From Dermatophagoides farinae (taxonomy: Eukaryota; Arthropoda; Arachnida; Sarcoptiformes; Pyroglyphidae): a stretch of DNA of 64,000 nt. This document shows, in pieces, positions 35,975-54,300 of the stretch. Position 1 is the stretch's first letter; each line of letters opens with the position of its first letter. The notes under the pieces were generated by a model. The model searched no databases. It was not told the DNA's origin and worked only from the letters and a program-made list of their open reading frames with translations. Made by a program: the position numbers and the translations under genes. Location: the NCBI RefSeq assembly GCF_024713945.1, contig NC_134678.1:558001-622000 (forward strand), read 5' to 3'.

Positions 35975-37172
35975 ATGGAAATGTGAAATAGAAGAACAAA
36001 AACAAAAAATCAATCAATCAATCGACTTTTGTCCGGCATTGATCGGTCAACTTCAAAAAAAAAATTTTTTTTCCGTTATTAATTAATTAATTAATTAATG
36101 ATCATTATTATTATTTTAATTCATTATCAATTATAGATGGTCATCATCATCATCAACAATTTCTTTGTATCGTTGTATGTGTGTGTAATTGTAAGGATAT
36201 GATGATGATGATGATGATGAAAAAAAAAATTTAAATAATAAATAAACGAAATGAACGAGACGAACTTTGAACTTTGCACTATGTTCTGTGTGTGGGTGTT
36301 TATAATAAATGCTGCTATTGCTATTGTGAAAATTTTCGGAAACAAGAAAAAATGAAAAAAAACCAACGAAACGAAATGAAACGAAAAAGGACTCAGGATA
36401 GAAAAAGGAAATGAAAATGAAATGATGTTGTATACATACAATTATTATTGATTGATATATAAATAAAGAATCTTTGATTGATTATTGATGATGATGATGA
36501 ATGAATGAAAATTGGTCAGATGTATGTGTGTGTGTGTGTGTGTGGGTGGGTGTGTAGAAGAGGCGGGAGTTGGTTGTCACTTGGTTTACACATACACACA
36601 GCGAAAAAAAAAATCTATATATATGATACAATTGACAAAATGAAACATCACAATCATCACAAATAAAAAAGAAAATCAAGCAGCAAAAACGAAATAAAAA
36701 AAAATGGTTTTACCAAAAAAAAAATCGACAAAAAAAACAAACATCCTAAGGCAGAAAAAAAAGCAATTCAATCTGATGATTGAACAAAAAAAAAAATAAA
36801 TCAATAAAAATCGATCCGTGTCTGCATGTGTGTATCGATGATGTAGGTGGCGGTGGTTGTGTGTTACATTTTTTTGTTTGTTTGTTTGTTTGAATTAGAA
36901 AAAAAAATTCAAAAAAACTGGAAAAATTGGGATCAATGGGTAAAAAGCAAAAAAAGATGACAATGAATGAATGAATGAATGTGGTCGAAAATTTTACAAT
37001 TAAAAATGTGTGTCTGTGTGTGTGTGTATGATATTCAAGGTGTTAAATAATGAGTGAAAAGTTCAAAGGTTGTGTGTGTGTGTGTAAATGTTTTTTTTTC
37101 GATTAAAAGATAAAGATATTATATTATGGAGAGAGAAAGAGAGCAAAGATACTTGAAGATTGTTTGTTATTT
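35975..37172. repeat. Convergent 3' region, tetraspanin-like / TFAP2
   Basis: About 1.2 kb between two genes facing each other. It holds ATTA tandem repeats at about 36079-36099, GAT repeats at 36198-36220, a TG run at 36523-36542, further TG runs near 37004-37027 and 37070-37084, and poly-A stretches. The 3' UTRs of both genes should end here. Short ORFs are Cys/Val/His repeats only. Confidence 0.5.
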
Positions 37173-43059
<5,887 letters not shown>

Positions 43060-46000
43060 TATGGCACTATATTTTTATTGTTTTGGGTTTTTTTTAAAAA
43101 ATAATGTCGAGTTTTTTTTGAAAAATCTTTTTCCGTTTGGCAAGGTTGAATTTTTTTTTGGAATAATTTGGCACATTTGATGGCAATTTGATTTCCGACG
43201 AGCAAAAAAAAATTTAGATTTTCATTTCATTTCATTTCATTTTTTTGTGTTCAAAACGAAGAATTTTTTTTCGGATTTTCGACGAAAAACCATTTTCATG
43301 TGTGTTGTTTATGTACGACGACGACGACCACGACCACGACGATCAAACGATAAACATGCTGTGTGCGTGTGTGTGTGTCTATCTCTTCAAGCAAATTTTT
43401 TTTTTCTGATCAATTTTGTAAAGACCAAAAAAAAAAAAAAAAATGAAATGAAAAAACAAAAAACAACAAAAAAAAAAAGAAACAGCAACAGGTACATAAA
43501 ATGCGCGCTGCCTTTAAGCTTTTTTTTCTATGTTTTTTTTCAAAAATGAAAATACACACACACACACACACACACATAAAATCGGCGGCAACTTGTAGTG
43601 GTGGTGGTGGTCGTGGTCGTAGTTTGGTTGGTTAGCTGGGGGTTAAAATAGCTCATCTTGTCTGGTCATTCTCCTCCTCCTCCTCTTCAAGTAAGTTGAA
43701 AAAAAACATTACAGATTCCCTACGGCGTATAATATATGTACCATCATCATTTTCTTCATCTTCATCATCATCATCATCGTCTTTATTTTGTTGCCTCGAA
43801 GATATTTTTTTATGGATAACTTGTTCGACCTGTTCTCTCTCTCTCTCTCTCTCCCTGCCAACGGCTATCCATCGATGATCAACGAAAATCGATTTTATCA
43901 CCTGTTTTTTCTTTTTTTGCTTCTTTTTCATTTCATTTCCACTCACCCTCGCATGGTGTTATTTTTTATTTTATTTTATTTTTCTTTATGACAAGTGCGC
44001 GCGCTTACGGGCAACTTGTGATATCATATCATATATATACAGATTTAACACTTAAAATACCTACTACTTCTTCTTCTTCTTTTCCTCATCCTCACATAGG
44101 TTTTTTTTTCTTTTAACAGGTTTTCTTCTAATTTACATTTTCTTATTTTTTACATAGTCCCTTAGTTGGTTTGGAGACAGGTTTTGAAATTTTCATCATG
44201 ATGATGATGACCCATGGGTCGGTCATCATCATCATCATTTGGTCATTTTTGGCCTTGGATTTTTTTTCTGATTTTTTTTTTTTTTTTTTTGTTCATGGAC
44301 CATGGTCGATGACAATATATAATAATAACTATATGACGACAACATTGGTTGAATGTTTTCACATTAGATGAGATCTGATTGATCAGAAAAAAATTGACGA
44401 TTAAAGTGTTTGGCATATCGAAAATTTTTTTTCTCCATCCATCAATTGCCAACAACAAAAACATTGGCATTAATTTGATGTAATAAAAAAAAATCATCGA
44501 AAGAAAAAAATAAACCTGTTAATCCTAATAAATTCATGGATTTTTTGTTTTTTTTTTTTTGGCTATTTTTTTCATGGCAGCAGCAGTAGAAAAAAAACAT
44601 TGATCAACATAATATGATGGAAACAATTCTCTGTGATTCGAAAAGAATCTGATCATCATCATTTTTTTTGGCTAGAATCAAAAAGATGGCGCTGTGGTCG
44701 TTGGAGTTTTTTTCTTTTTTTTTTGATTACAAAAAAATTCGAATCATTCACGATCGGTTCCACACATTGTCGATAATGGCACTAGGCGAGGTACATAATA
44801 AGCGAGGGTTGTAAAACAAAAATTTTCGAAGCCATAAAACACACAAAAAAATGTCAAAAATAAAATGAAAATTGTCAACAACAGCAAAAAACTGGGTTAA
44901 ATTTTTTTTTTTTTTGTTAAACTGAAAACAAAAATATCGGTATCGGTAATTGAGACAAAAAAAAAATATTAAATTGTATCTAGTGTAAACGACTATAAAC
45001 TGATCACTCTACCTGTAAACATTTATATTTATATCGTAATTAGTTTGTTGTTTGACTGAAAATTGCCATTGATTTCAATTGGCGATAGGTGAATGATTTG
45101 GGGGGGTATTGGCCGGTTTCAAACAAAAAGAATGTGATCATCCAGTGTGGCTAAAATTAGAATTTTTTCTTTTTCTTCTTCTTCTTTTTTAATCGACAAA
45201 ATAAACGAAACGAAACGAAACGAAATTATTCATACCAAAGAATGAATAAACAATTCATTGTCGTCTTTGTTTAATGGTGCTGTATAATCGAATCGAATCG
45301 AATCGAATTGAATTGAATGATGATCCAATGACAATTGACACGCGATCATTTTTTTTTGTTTCATTCACAATTCACATTTCATTCCATTTCAAATGGAATT
45401 TAGATTATAATTGTCCACTGTTGAAATTGTCGTGATTTAAATATAACAGACAGACAGACAAATGGTTCAATTAGAAGTAAAAAAAGAATGATTATAAATC
45501 AACAATGATGATATTTAATCGATCGCCATAATTAATCGAACACATACACACAATTAACCACAAGAAAACAGATGAAAATTGGATGAAAAAATTTTCATAA
45601 TTATGTAAAGAAGACAAAATGAAGATTTAGATTTTCATTGTCATCATGATCATCATTACATAGAATGCACGCAATCACAATCGTTCATCCATAACAAACA
45701 GACTAAAAACAATTGTCAATTGTAAATTAGGCGTGTGCTTGGTTAAATTCAATGATCTAATTATCAATTCATTATCGATTCTTGGATTAGCGTGTGTGTG
45801 TGTATGTCTAATCAATGAACATGGGACAAATGATTTTGTAATTGACATTTTTTTTTATTTTGCCAATTGAAATATTTGATTATTGTTCAAGTTTATTGAA
45901 CGTTAATCGATGATTATGGAATAAATTAAATTCAACATGGCCATATTTTTAACATTTTCTATTTCTATTTTTTTTTACACAAACAAAATTTCGACAGAAA

Positions 46001-46100
46001 AAAAAACATTGCTGCGAATCTTTTCATTATAATCATCATCATTATAATGATGAAATACAAACCAACAACAACAACAACAACAACAACAACAAATTGAAAT
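43060..46100. other. Upstream region/long TFAP2 intron, part 1
   Basis: No supported gene. Contents: promoter zone of the Q/H-rich first exon; CGA-type triplets 43315-43341; CA run 43553-43575; CTC run 43674-43688; CT run 43835-43853; a 15-bp-stem hairpin at 44198-44235; AAGATGGCGC at 44683-44692; four CGAAA copies at 45206-45225; AATCG tandem copies at about 45286-45306; and CAGA copies at 45447-45461. Confidence 0.5.
44198..44235. repeat. Inverted repeat with 15-bp perfect stem
   Basis: ATGATGATGATGACC at 44198-44212 is the exact reverse complement of 44221-44235, with an 8-base loop. An alternative nested 12-bp palindrome GACCCATGGGTC sits at 44209-44220. Confidence 0.75.
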
Positions 46101-49100
46101 TACCACTGACCAGCAGCTAAAACAACAACAACAACAACAAATTGAAGCTTACGAAAAAAAAATAATAATGTTAATGATAACCAATCATCATCGTTCATCA
46201 TCGGTAATCATTAAGATGAGAATTGGTCATTCGATATCTAAAAGAAGCAGTAGCTAGTAAACATAACCAAATGATTATGATGATGATGATGATGATGGAA
46301 TGAAAATCATACCTTTTGATTATCATCATCATCATCAACTTGACTACAAATTTTTTTTTACCAGTATCCAAAATGATATATATCATCAAAAAAAAAAAGA
46401 AAAAAAATGAAATTGGCTCAACACTAATATGAAAAAAAAATAGACACATCAACCATTCGCAATAGGATAAAAACAGTGAAAATTGGACTAACGAAAGAAA
46501 GAAAGAAAAAAAATAAATAAATTCCACTTCTCTCTATCTTGGCCAAAAAAATTTTTTTTTGTTCAACGATATTATCATCATCGTCATTTGAGCTTAATAA
46601 CGATAATCATCATCATCATCATCATCTGTAGATCTACAGATCTAAAGTAAAAAAAAAATCTATACATCTCTCCACTCAGATCTAATAATAATAATAATGA
46701 TAATTTGATAATTTGTAATGACGAATAACTTTGCTGATCCAATTTTTTTTTACCTGCTGCTGCTGCTGTTGTTATTGAAAATCTAATTTTAATTTTGCAA
46801 ACTAAATTACACAAACACATACACACACATTCTTTTCCTTGTTTTGTGTTGTTTGTCGTCGTTGGATGATCAATATTCAATATTGATGACGATGGGACCA
46901 AAGAAAAAGAAGAAAAAGTCTAGTCGATCCAATTTTTTTGGTCATTAGATAATTATTATTGTTGTTTTGTTTGGTTCTGGTCACCACCACCAATAAAAAA
47001 AAATTCCAGGTAAAACAAAAAATTTTGTTTTTTTATTATGTAGTTTAAGCTGATCATCACCGCCACCGCCACCATCATCATCATCATCATCATCAATGCA
47101 TTGATGTTATTAATGATGATGATGATGAGGGCAAAATAGATGTCGAAGAAGCAGTAGAAAAAAAAATGATAATTCAGATCAACCTACCAAGATCGCAAGA
47201 GATCGACTGACAGGTAGGCATTTTTTTTTTTTGTTTGTTTCGTTTGCTCATTATACACACACACTAAACACACTGGGGTTATCTGAATTATTATCTGGAT
47301 CGAGATTTTTTTTTTTCGTCTCTCGTTTTGTTGTATAATGGGAAGATAAAAAAAAAAATGTAATTTTCATTTTCTTACTTCCACCACCACCACCATCACC
47401 ACCACACCATCGAATCGGTTTTCGCACCGGTTTTGTTGTTTTGAAATTCATTTTTTTTAAACGATCAATCGATCGATTAATCGATTTTTTGTTTCGTTTT
47501 TTTTTGGACTAAAGTTTTTGTTGAATTTTTTTTATTTTTATTTTCGTTGTTGTTGTTCACTTGTTGTTGTTGGCCAAAACATTCCAAAGAGGCCAATTTT
47601 TTTTTCTTTTTCTCGTCCATCGTTTTTTTTTCTCTGTGTGACTATAATTTGCATTAATTAACAATTTATTAATTAACAATCCATTTTTCGTCGTTGTTGT
47701 TGTTGTTGTTGTCGGTGATGATGGAAATTTTTTTTTTCAAGAAACAAAATTTATATTGGACACACACATACATAATAAATCGATTTTGTTGTTTTTCGAT
47801 CATTTGGAAAAATAAAAATCAAACACCATCACCTCTTCATCATCGATTGTGTACAGTGTACACACTATATGTGTTTTAATCAAATCTGTAGATTTTTACT
47901 TGTTTTGTTAAAAACGAGACGATTTAGAGAAAAAAAATCGGTCAAATTTTAATTTTGAAAAAAAAATTAAAATTTCCTATACGATAATCTTGCTTGCTTG
48001 TGACAACACACCAAAATCAATGGGGGAGAAGAAAGAAAGAAAATGTAACAAGTTTTCGTCACCGTCGTTGTTGTTGTTGTAAATGTTACAATTTTTCAAT
48101 TTAAACATTTTGAAATCGAGAAAAAAAAACTAAAAATTTTCTTGCATACACAAATACACACAGCCGGTACACACACACACATTCAATTTCATATGTCATG
48201 TGACATTGAGAGTGAGCTATATTTAGCCGATATATTCTCCTCTCACTATTTTTCATATATATCCCGGTAATGATGATGATGATGGTGATGATGATGGTTG
48301 GTCGTAAATGATCGTCAAAAAAAAAAGCAAAACAAAAATTTGCTTTTCACTGTGTGTGTGTGTGTGTGTGTAAGTGACCCGGTAATTTGTGTTTGTATGT
48401 GTAAATCGACGACACATACTGCACACACACACACATATATACGGGTTATTATCATCACCTGATGACTTGTTTTTTTTTGAAAAGAAGAAGAAGAAAAATT
48501 ATATCCTCAATTCGTTTCATTTTTAAATAAACGCTTGACTTACATTATCGTCATCATACTCGTGATGTGTGTGTGTGTGGAGATTAAATTTAAATTTTTT
48601 TTTCAAGAAAAAAAAATTACAGAAAATAGTAATTCACACACACACACACGCACACATACCGGCTTTTTTTCTACAAAAAAAACAAGAAATTGCTGCTAAC
48701 TTGTTTAACTATGTTTTTTTTTGATTCACTCGATTTTTTTTTTGATTTGAAAATTTCAAAAAAAAAAAAAATTCTACCTGTGTCGATAACGGTTCTAGGA
48801 ATTTTGGCGCAGCCAACGAAAAAAAAAACAAAGAAAAATACAACACAATGAACCACGAAGATTTTATCATTAATCATCATGATGAACCAATGATGAACAA
48901 AACAAAACGCACACAGAAAAAAATTGACAGCTTGAAAAAAACTATTTTTTTCCAGCAGAATAGCGCACAAAGTGATAAGCCACATTTTACCTAAATTACA
49001 GCGCGCAAACACATATACATACACACACACAAATTAAAATTGACAGATGATAGTAATAGTTTCAAGTTGATAATGACATTTTTCTTTTTTTAAATTCATA

Positions 49101-50100
49101 ATTTGCATATTTTGTGTGTGTATGTGTGTGCATTTAAAACACACAGGTAAATAACATGATAATGATGATGAATAATTCAGAATAAAACAATGGAAATAAA
49201 CAGCTAAATCAGAAAAAGTTTTTTTTCAGTCATTCGTTACCGGTTTATTATTGAACACAATGGAATAAAAAAAAATTTATATCTACCTCCATGATGATGA
49301 TGATGACGGAAAAAAATCAAATTTTTGATTGATTTGATTGTCAAAAAAAAAAAAAAAAAAAAACAAAAACAAAATTCAAATAACGATGATTCAAGTGTTG
49401 CTGTTGCTGTTGTCCATATTTCATTTGGTCATTTTTTTTCATTTGGACATGTGGAAGAAAAAAAAATTCTTTACCGTTATTTAGTCAAAAAAAAAAAAAG
49501 AAATTTGTCACCAACACCGAAAAAAACACAAAGTGACGCCCACACACACGCATACACTCAGAGAGAGACACAGATAAAGAAAGAGATCAGAAAAAAATGA
49601 CGCCCACAACACACAAAGTAAAACCAAACAAAAAAAAAATAAAATAAAATTCATCGATTCATTCAATTGAAAAATTGAATTGTTAGACAAAAAAAAACCA
49701 AACTACCGAAAAAATAAATTTGTTGATGTTTTGTATTGATGATGATTATGGTGATTGAAACATTTGATATAATAAAAAAAAAACGAAAACGACGATGATG
49801 ATGGTGGTGATGGTGAATTTATTGGCTATTGCCAATAATAATAATAATCATTATCATTATCATCAACATCATCAACATCATTATTATTATTATTATTTGT
49901 TCACAAAACGACACAAACAAACAACAACAATTTTGAAAATGATCAAAATGTTGAAATCTTAATGTTTATTGATACCTGTTCTCTCTCTTATTCTCTCTGT
50001 CTTTATTTTTTCTCGTTTATTAGCTTTTTTTTCTCTCTCTCATTTTCTTTTCCATCCGTTCTCACCACTCACCACCACCAGTACCATCAATGAATGAATG

Positions 50101-50131
<31 letters not shown>

Positions 50132-50500
50132 ACGTTGAAACAAACCAATCGAAGCAAACAAATCGAAAATGACGACGACGACGACGACGACAACGACGAT
50201 GAAATTTTTCATTCAATTTTACCGCGCACGTTGTAATTAGCAATGTTATTATTATTATTATTATCATCAATTGCAATGTATCTATTGAATGTGTGGGTTA
50301 GGTTTGTTTTTTTGTGTTGTTGTTGTTAACAAAATATATGTGAAAAAAAAACGAAAGAAAGGTAGTCACGTCAAACCAACTTGCAACCATCATCTTATGT
50401 GTGTGTGTGTGTGTTTTTTTTTCTTCATTTCAAAAAAAAAACAGCTAAATAGATAGAAAATAAGTGGAGAGATAAAAACGGTGTGAGAGCAAAATTTAAA
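46101..50500. other. Long TFAP2 intron, part 2
   Basis: No supported gene. Contents: AAC/CAA runs 46118-46140; ATC/GAT runs near 46276-46296 and 46607-46626; a 14-bp perfect palindrome CTGTAGATCTACAG at 46626-46639; a 13-bp direct repeat at 47653-47680; TG run 48351-48371; CA run 48636-48649; a 20-base poly-A near 49343-49362; GCA run near 50103-50123; CGA run near 50171-50191. Splice-donor-like words occur but none is paired with a convincing exon. Confidence 0.5.
47653..47680. repeat. 13-bp direct repeat containing TTAATTAA
   Basis: ATTAATTAACAAT occurs at 47653-47665 and again at 47668-47680, separated by two bases. Each copy holds the palindrome TTAATTAA. Confidence 0.7.
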
Positions 50501-53500
50501 AAAAAGAAGAAAATTTAACCGGAGAAAAAAAAACCAATGTTTAAACATTGTTGTTTGCCATGGTTAAATATTTTCCACATGCCGGTATAAACAGTTACAC
50601 ATTTTCCATTGCCTTAAAGAATTTATTATTCAAACAGAATGAATAGAATTTGTGAAAATTTTTATTATTCTGCAGAAAATTCTTTAGAATAAAATACGGA
50701 ACAAAAAGTGATATTTGCCAAATCAAGAATTTGACAACAACAAAAAAAATTATCATCATAATGGGATAATATCCACAAAGGTGGAACAATAGATTTGTGC
50801 ATTCCATAAATCGGTTATTATCCAAAATATATTCCAATTCTGGAATTTCATTTTTTTTTGCCCAATGAATGTATTCATTGAATTTATTCATTCAGAAAAA
50901 ACGATTTTTGTTGTTGTTGTTGTTGAATATTCTACATTCAAAATCCATTGATGTGGAATTCATTAGTTATGACAAAAAAGAGGAAAAAAAGTTATTCAAT
51001 AACCAGAAATGTATCTATAAATATAGTATTATGAATGTATTGAAAAAACAAAACTGAAACCAAAATTCAATAAAACAAAACAAAACAAAAAATCAACGAG
51101 CCAAGTAAATATTTTTCCCATTCAATTCATCAAAAAAAAAAAATGAAAAAATGGAATCTTTGATTTGACATTGCCATCATTTCAAGCATTAAATATGTAT
51201 GTATGTATACAAATTGCCAATGATGATGAGATTATCATCATCGTTGTTGTTGTTGTTGTTAATTTTGAAGTGCTACACTCGATTTTTGTTTGTGTTTGTG
51301 TTTGTGTTGAACATCAGAAAAAATATTTAATTTCATTTCACTTCATTTCAATTTAAATTTATTCATTGCAATGCAAAATGAATGCACGAATGAATGGTCA
51401 ACAATCAGGAATGAAAATAAAGGATAATAGAAAAAAAATCTCATTTTTCATATATTGATGAACACACACACACTGGTTTTTTACCGTTTAAAAAGCAAAT
51501 TGTCCATTGTCTGTGTGTGTGTGTGTGTGTGTATGTCTGTCTAGTTAGTCAAGTCGGACAACGCGTGACTCTCGTGATCCAGATGATGATGAGGGTGAAA
51601 CCCGAATAATGATGATGATGATGACGATGACGATGAAAAAAAAGCAAAAGTGGCTATTTTTTTTCTCTCTCTCTCTCACTGAATAATAATAATAAATAAA
51701 AACGTACCAATTCGATCTGTCTAAAAGATAATTTAATTACCATGAATGAATGATAAATATGAATTGATTCGATTCGAACTTTTTTCATCAGAAAAAAAAG
51801 AACCACATTTATGCAATGTGGTGTGCACGTCGTTTATTACATTGTAAACGAATGAAGAAAATCATCATCATCAACAACACATTCGATCATCATGATGATC
51901 ATCATGGTCGTCGTCGTTATTCTTATCATTAAATTCCGTTTTTTTTTTCTTTCAATTCTCGATATTTAATAATACTAAAAAAAAGAAGAATAAATCGAAT
52001 AAACATGATCCATTTTTTTTTGGTGCGGATCTCTCCGCCAAGCCACAACACACAACAACAACAACAACAACAACCAAAAAAACCACAACCACAATCTATT
52101 CTAGATCGATTGTATAGATTGTTGGCAATGTTTCCGGTTTCCGGAATTTTTTTTTGTTGTTTTTTTACGCACACGTATATTGATCCGGGACAAAAACAAC
52201 AACAACAACAACAACAACAAAGAAGCGAAAAAAAACACCAGAAAAAAACATCAAAAAAAATAAGGCCGACAAAAAATATCATTTTACCACAAAGTCAAAA
52301 TCATCATCATCATCATCATCGTCATCATCAATCGAACAACAATATGAAAAAAAAACAAACTAAACGATCAAGCTAATCTAAATGTGTCACCTAGAAATAT
52401 AAAAATGGATTCTGAATCGATTAATGTCACACACACACACACACAACGACACATCGGCACCAGAAAAAAAAATCCAAATCATCAATAGATATGGAAACAA
52501 CAACAACAACAACAAAAAACATTCATGTGAATAAACCAAAAAAAAAAAAAAAAAACATATCACGCTACACACACACACATAATGAATTGGATTCAATTTC
52601 ATAACATTCAGACATTTATCAGATCAAAGAATATTCTTCTTTGTATACATATTTTTTCCATATTTGATGGATCAATGGAAGTCCACTGGTCATTGACCAA
52701 ATATCTGGCTGACATACGTGCTGGATATCAAATTTTTTATTTTTATTTTTTTTTGTTGTTATCAAAATAATCACATATAATAATATAAACATCGACCGAA
52801 CAACAACATCGTTTTTTTTCTAATCAAATTATCATTTTTTTTTATCAGAAATGAAATGAAATGAAAAAAATTCAACAACAATTACCAGCTACCAATCTAG
52901 TCTAGTAGATTCCACATACATGCGAAAAAAATAATGATCATCGTTACGAATAATAATGAACCACCAACACCAGTGAGTGTTTTTTTTCCTATAGAATAGG
53001 TTCCAGAGCAAGAAAAAGAAAAAAAAATTCACATTCCACACACACACATATGAATGTGGCTAATAGTAATTATTATGAAAAAACAAAATCCAATTTCAAG
53101 ATGACCGCCTGAAAATTTATTATCGATCAATTTTCTTGTTTTAATTTGGTTTGAAAAAAAAATTTAAATTTAAAATTTTAAGAAAATTGTAATAGATAGA
53201 TGAGAAAAACATGACCGTTTTTATTTATCTCCTCCCCACCCCCCAATAATCATCATCAAGTTGGATTTTTTTCTCTGATATATAATGATGATTATCGGTA
53301 TTGATACAAACGAATCGAATCTAATTTTAAAAAAATTTTTTTTTTCGATGATAAAAATGAGAAAAAAAATATCATTTTACAACCAAAAAAAGAAAAAAAA
53401 ATGTAGCGCCCATTATAATAATAAGGTGACCGGTGGGCAAAAGTTAATCATCATCATCATCAAAAACAAAATTTTACCGGAAAAAAAACTAAATTCCAAG

Positions 53501-54300
53501 ATGGCTGCCACTAGTGGTGGTAGTAGTAGTGGTGAATCATTTGTAGATTATTTATTATTAATAATTTTCTATAAAAATAAAAACAAAAAATCAATGATGA
53601 TGATCAATAATTATAACGTATGTAGTGGCTGTGTGTGTGTGTATATATATTAATATTAATGAATTGAAATGACGATGAATTCGATATATCGGTATAAAAT
53701 TAACGATTGAAAAAAAAACTACGGTTATTAGAGATTTGATAATAATAACAATATATAATGATAATGATAAAATGGCTACCACACCATACACACATTAAAC
53801 ACATTCTTTATTCAATCGATCAATGGATAATAATGTCTAGTGTGCATATCATTTTTGCCCTCATCATCATCATCATCATCATCATCATTTGGTCAAATCC
53901 ACTTAACTAGTGTGTGCAAGTGAGTGTCTAAGTACCGAATAACATTACATTTCAAAGGTTAATGATATGGTCAACAAAAAAAAAAGAAAAAAAGTTTTTT
54001 TGGAAATGAACAAAAAAAATCCAGTGTATAGATGAATTTTTGTTTTTCTGTTTTCTCCCAAATCATCATCATCATCATCATCGTCTTGGTCGTTTGTTTC
54101 TGGTCAACTGGTATGTGTGTGTGCGCGCGTAACCAAACATTAATATTGATGATGACCATAATATATACAAAAACGAATACAAATACACACGGTAAAAAGT
54201 TACATCCCAAAAATTGTTAAGACGAAAAAAAAATTAAAAGAAAGAAAAAAAACTCAACTTTTAACAACAAGAAATCCAGTAGCGGGAGCCAAGTGGGGAG
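50501..54300. other. Long TFAP2 intron, part 3
   Basis: Mostly microsatellite and poly-A/T DNA. It has one non-repetitive minus-strand frame (50595-50891, see findings), TTG runs at 51243-51260, a TG run at 51511-51531, CAA runs at 52055-52071 and 52196-52219, a CAAGATGGCTGCCA motif at 53497-53510 and a long TCA run at 53861-53889. I see no gene. Confidence 0.45.
53861..53889. repeat. TCA triplet microsatellite
   Basis: Nine or more uninterrupted TCA units. The same triplet type recurs throughout the intergenic DNA of this window and also encodes Ser, His and Asp runs in coding exons. Confidence 0.85.

Noticed and set aside
47251-47451. Minus-strand frame MNFKTTKPVRKPIRWCGG ending near a GTAAGA donor
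   Set aside because: Its phase (1) does not fit the phase-0 AP-2 exon, and the Gly run comes from a GGT repeat.
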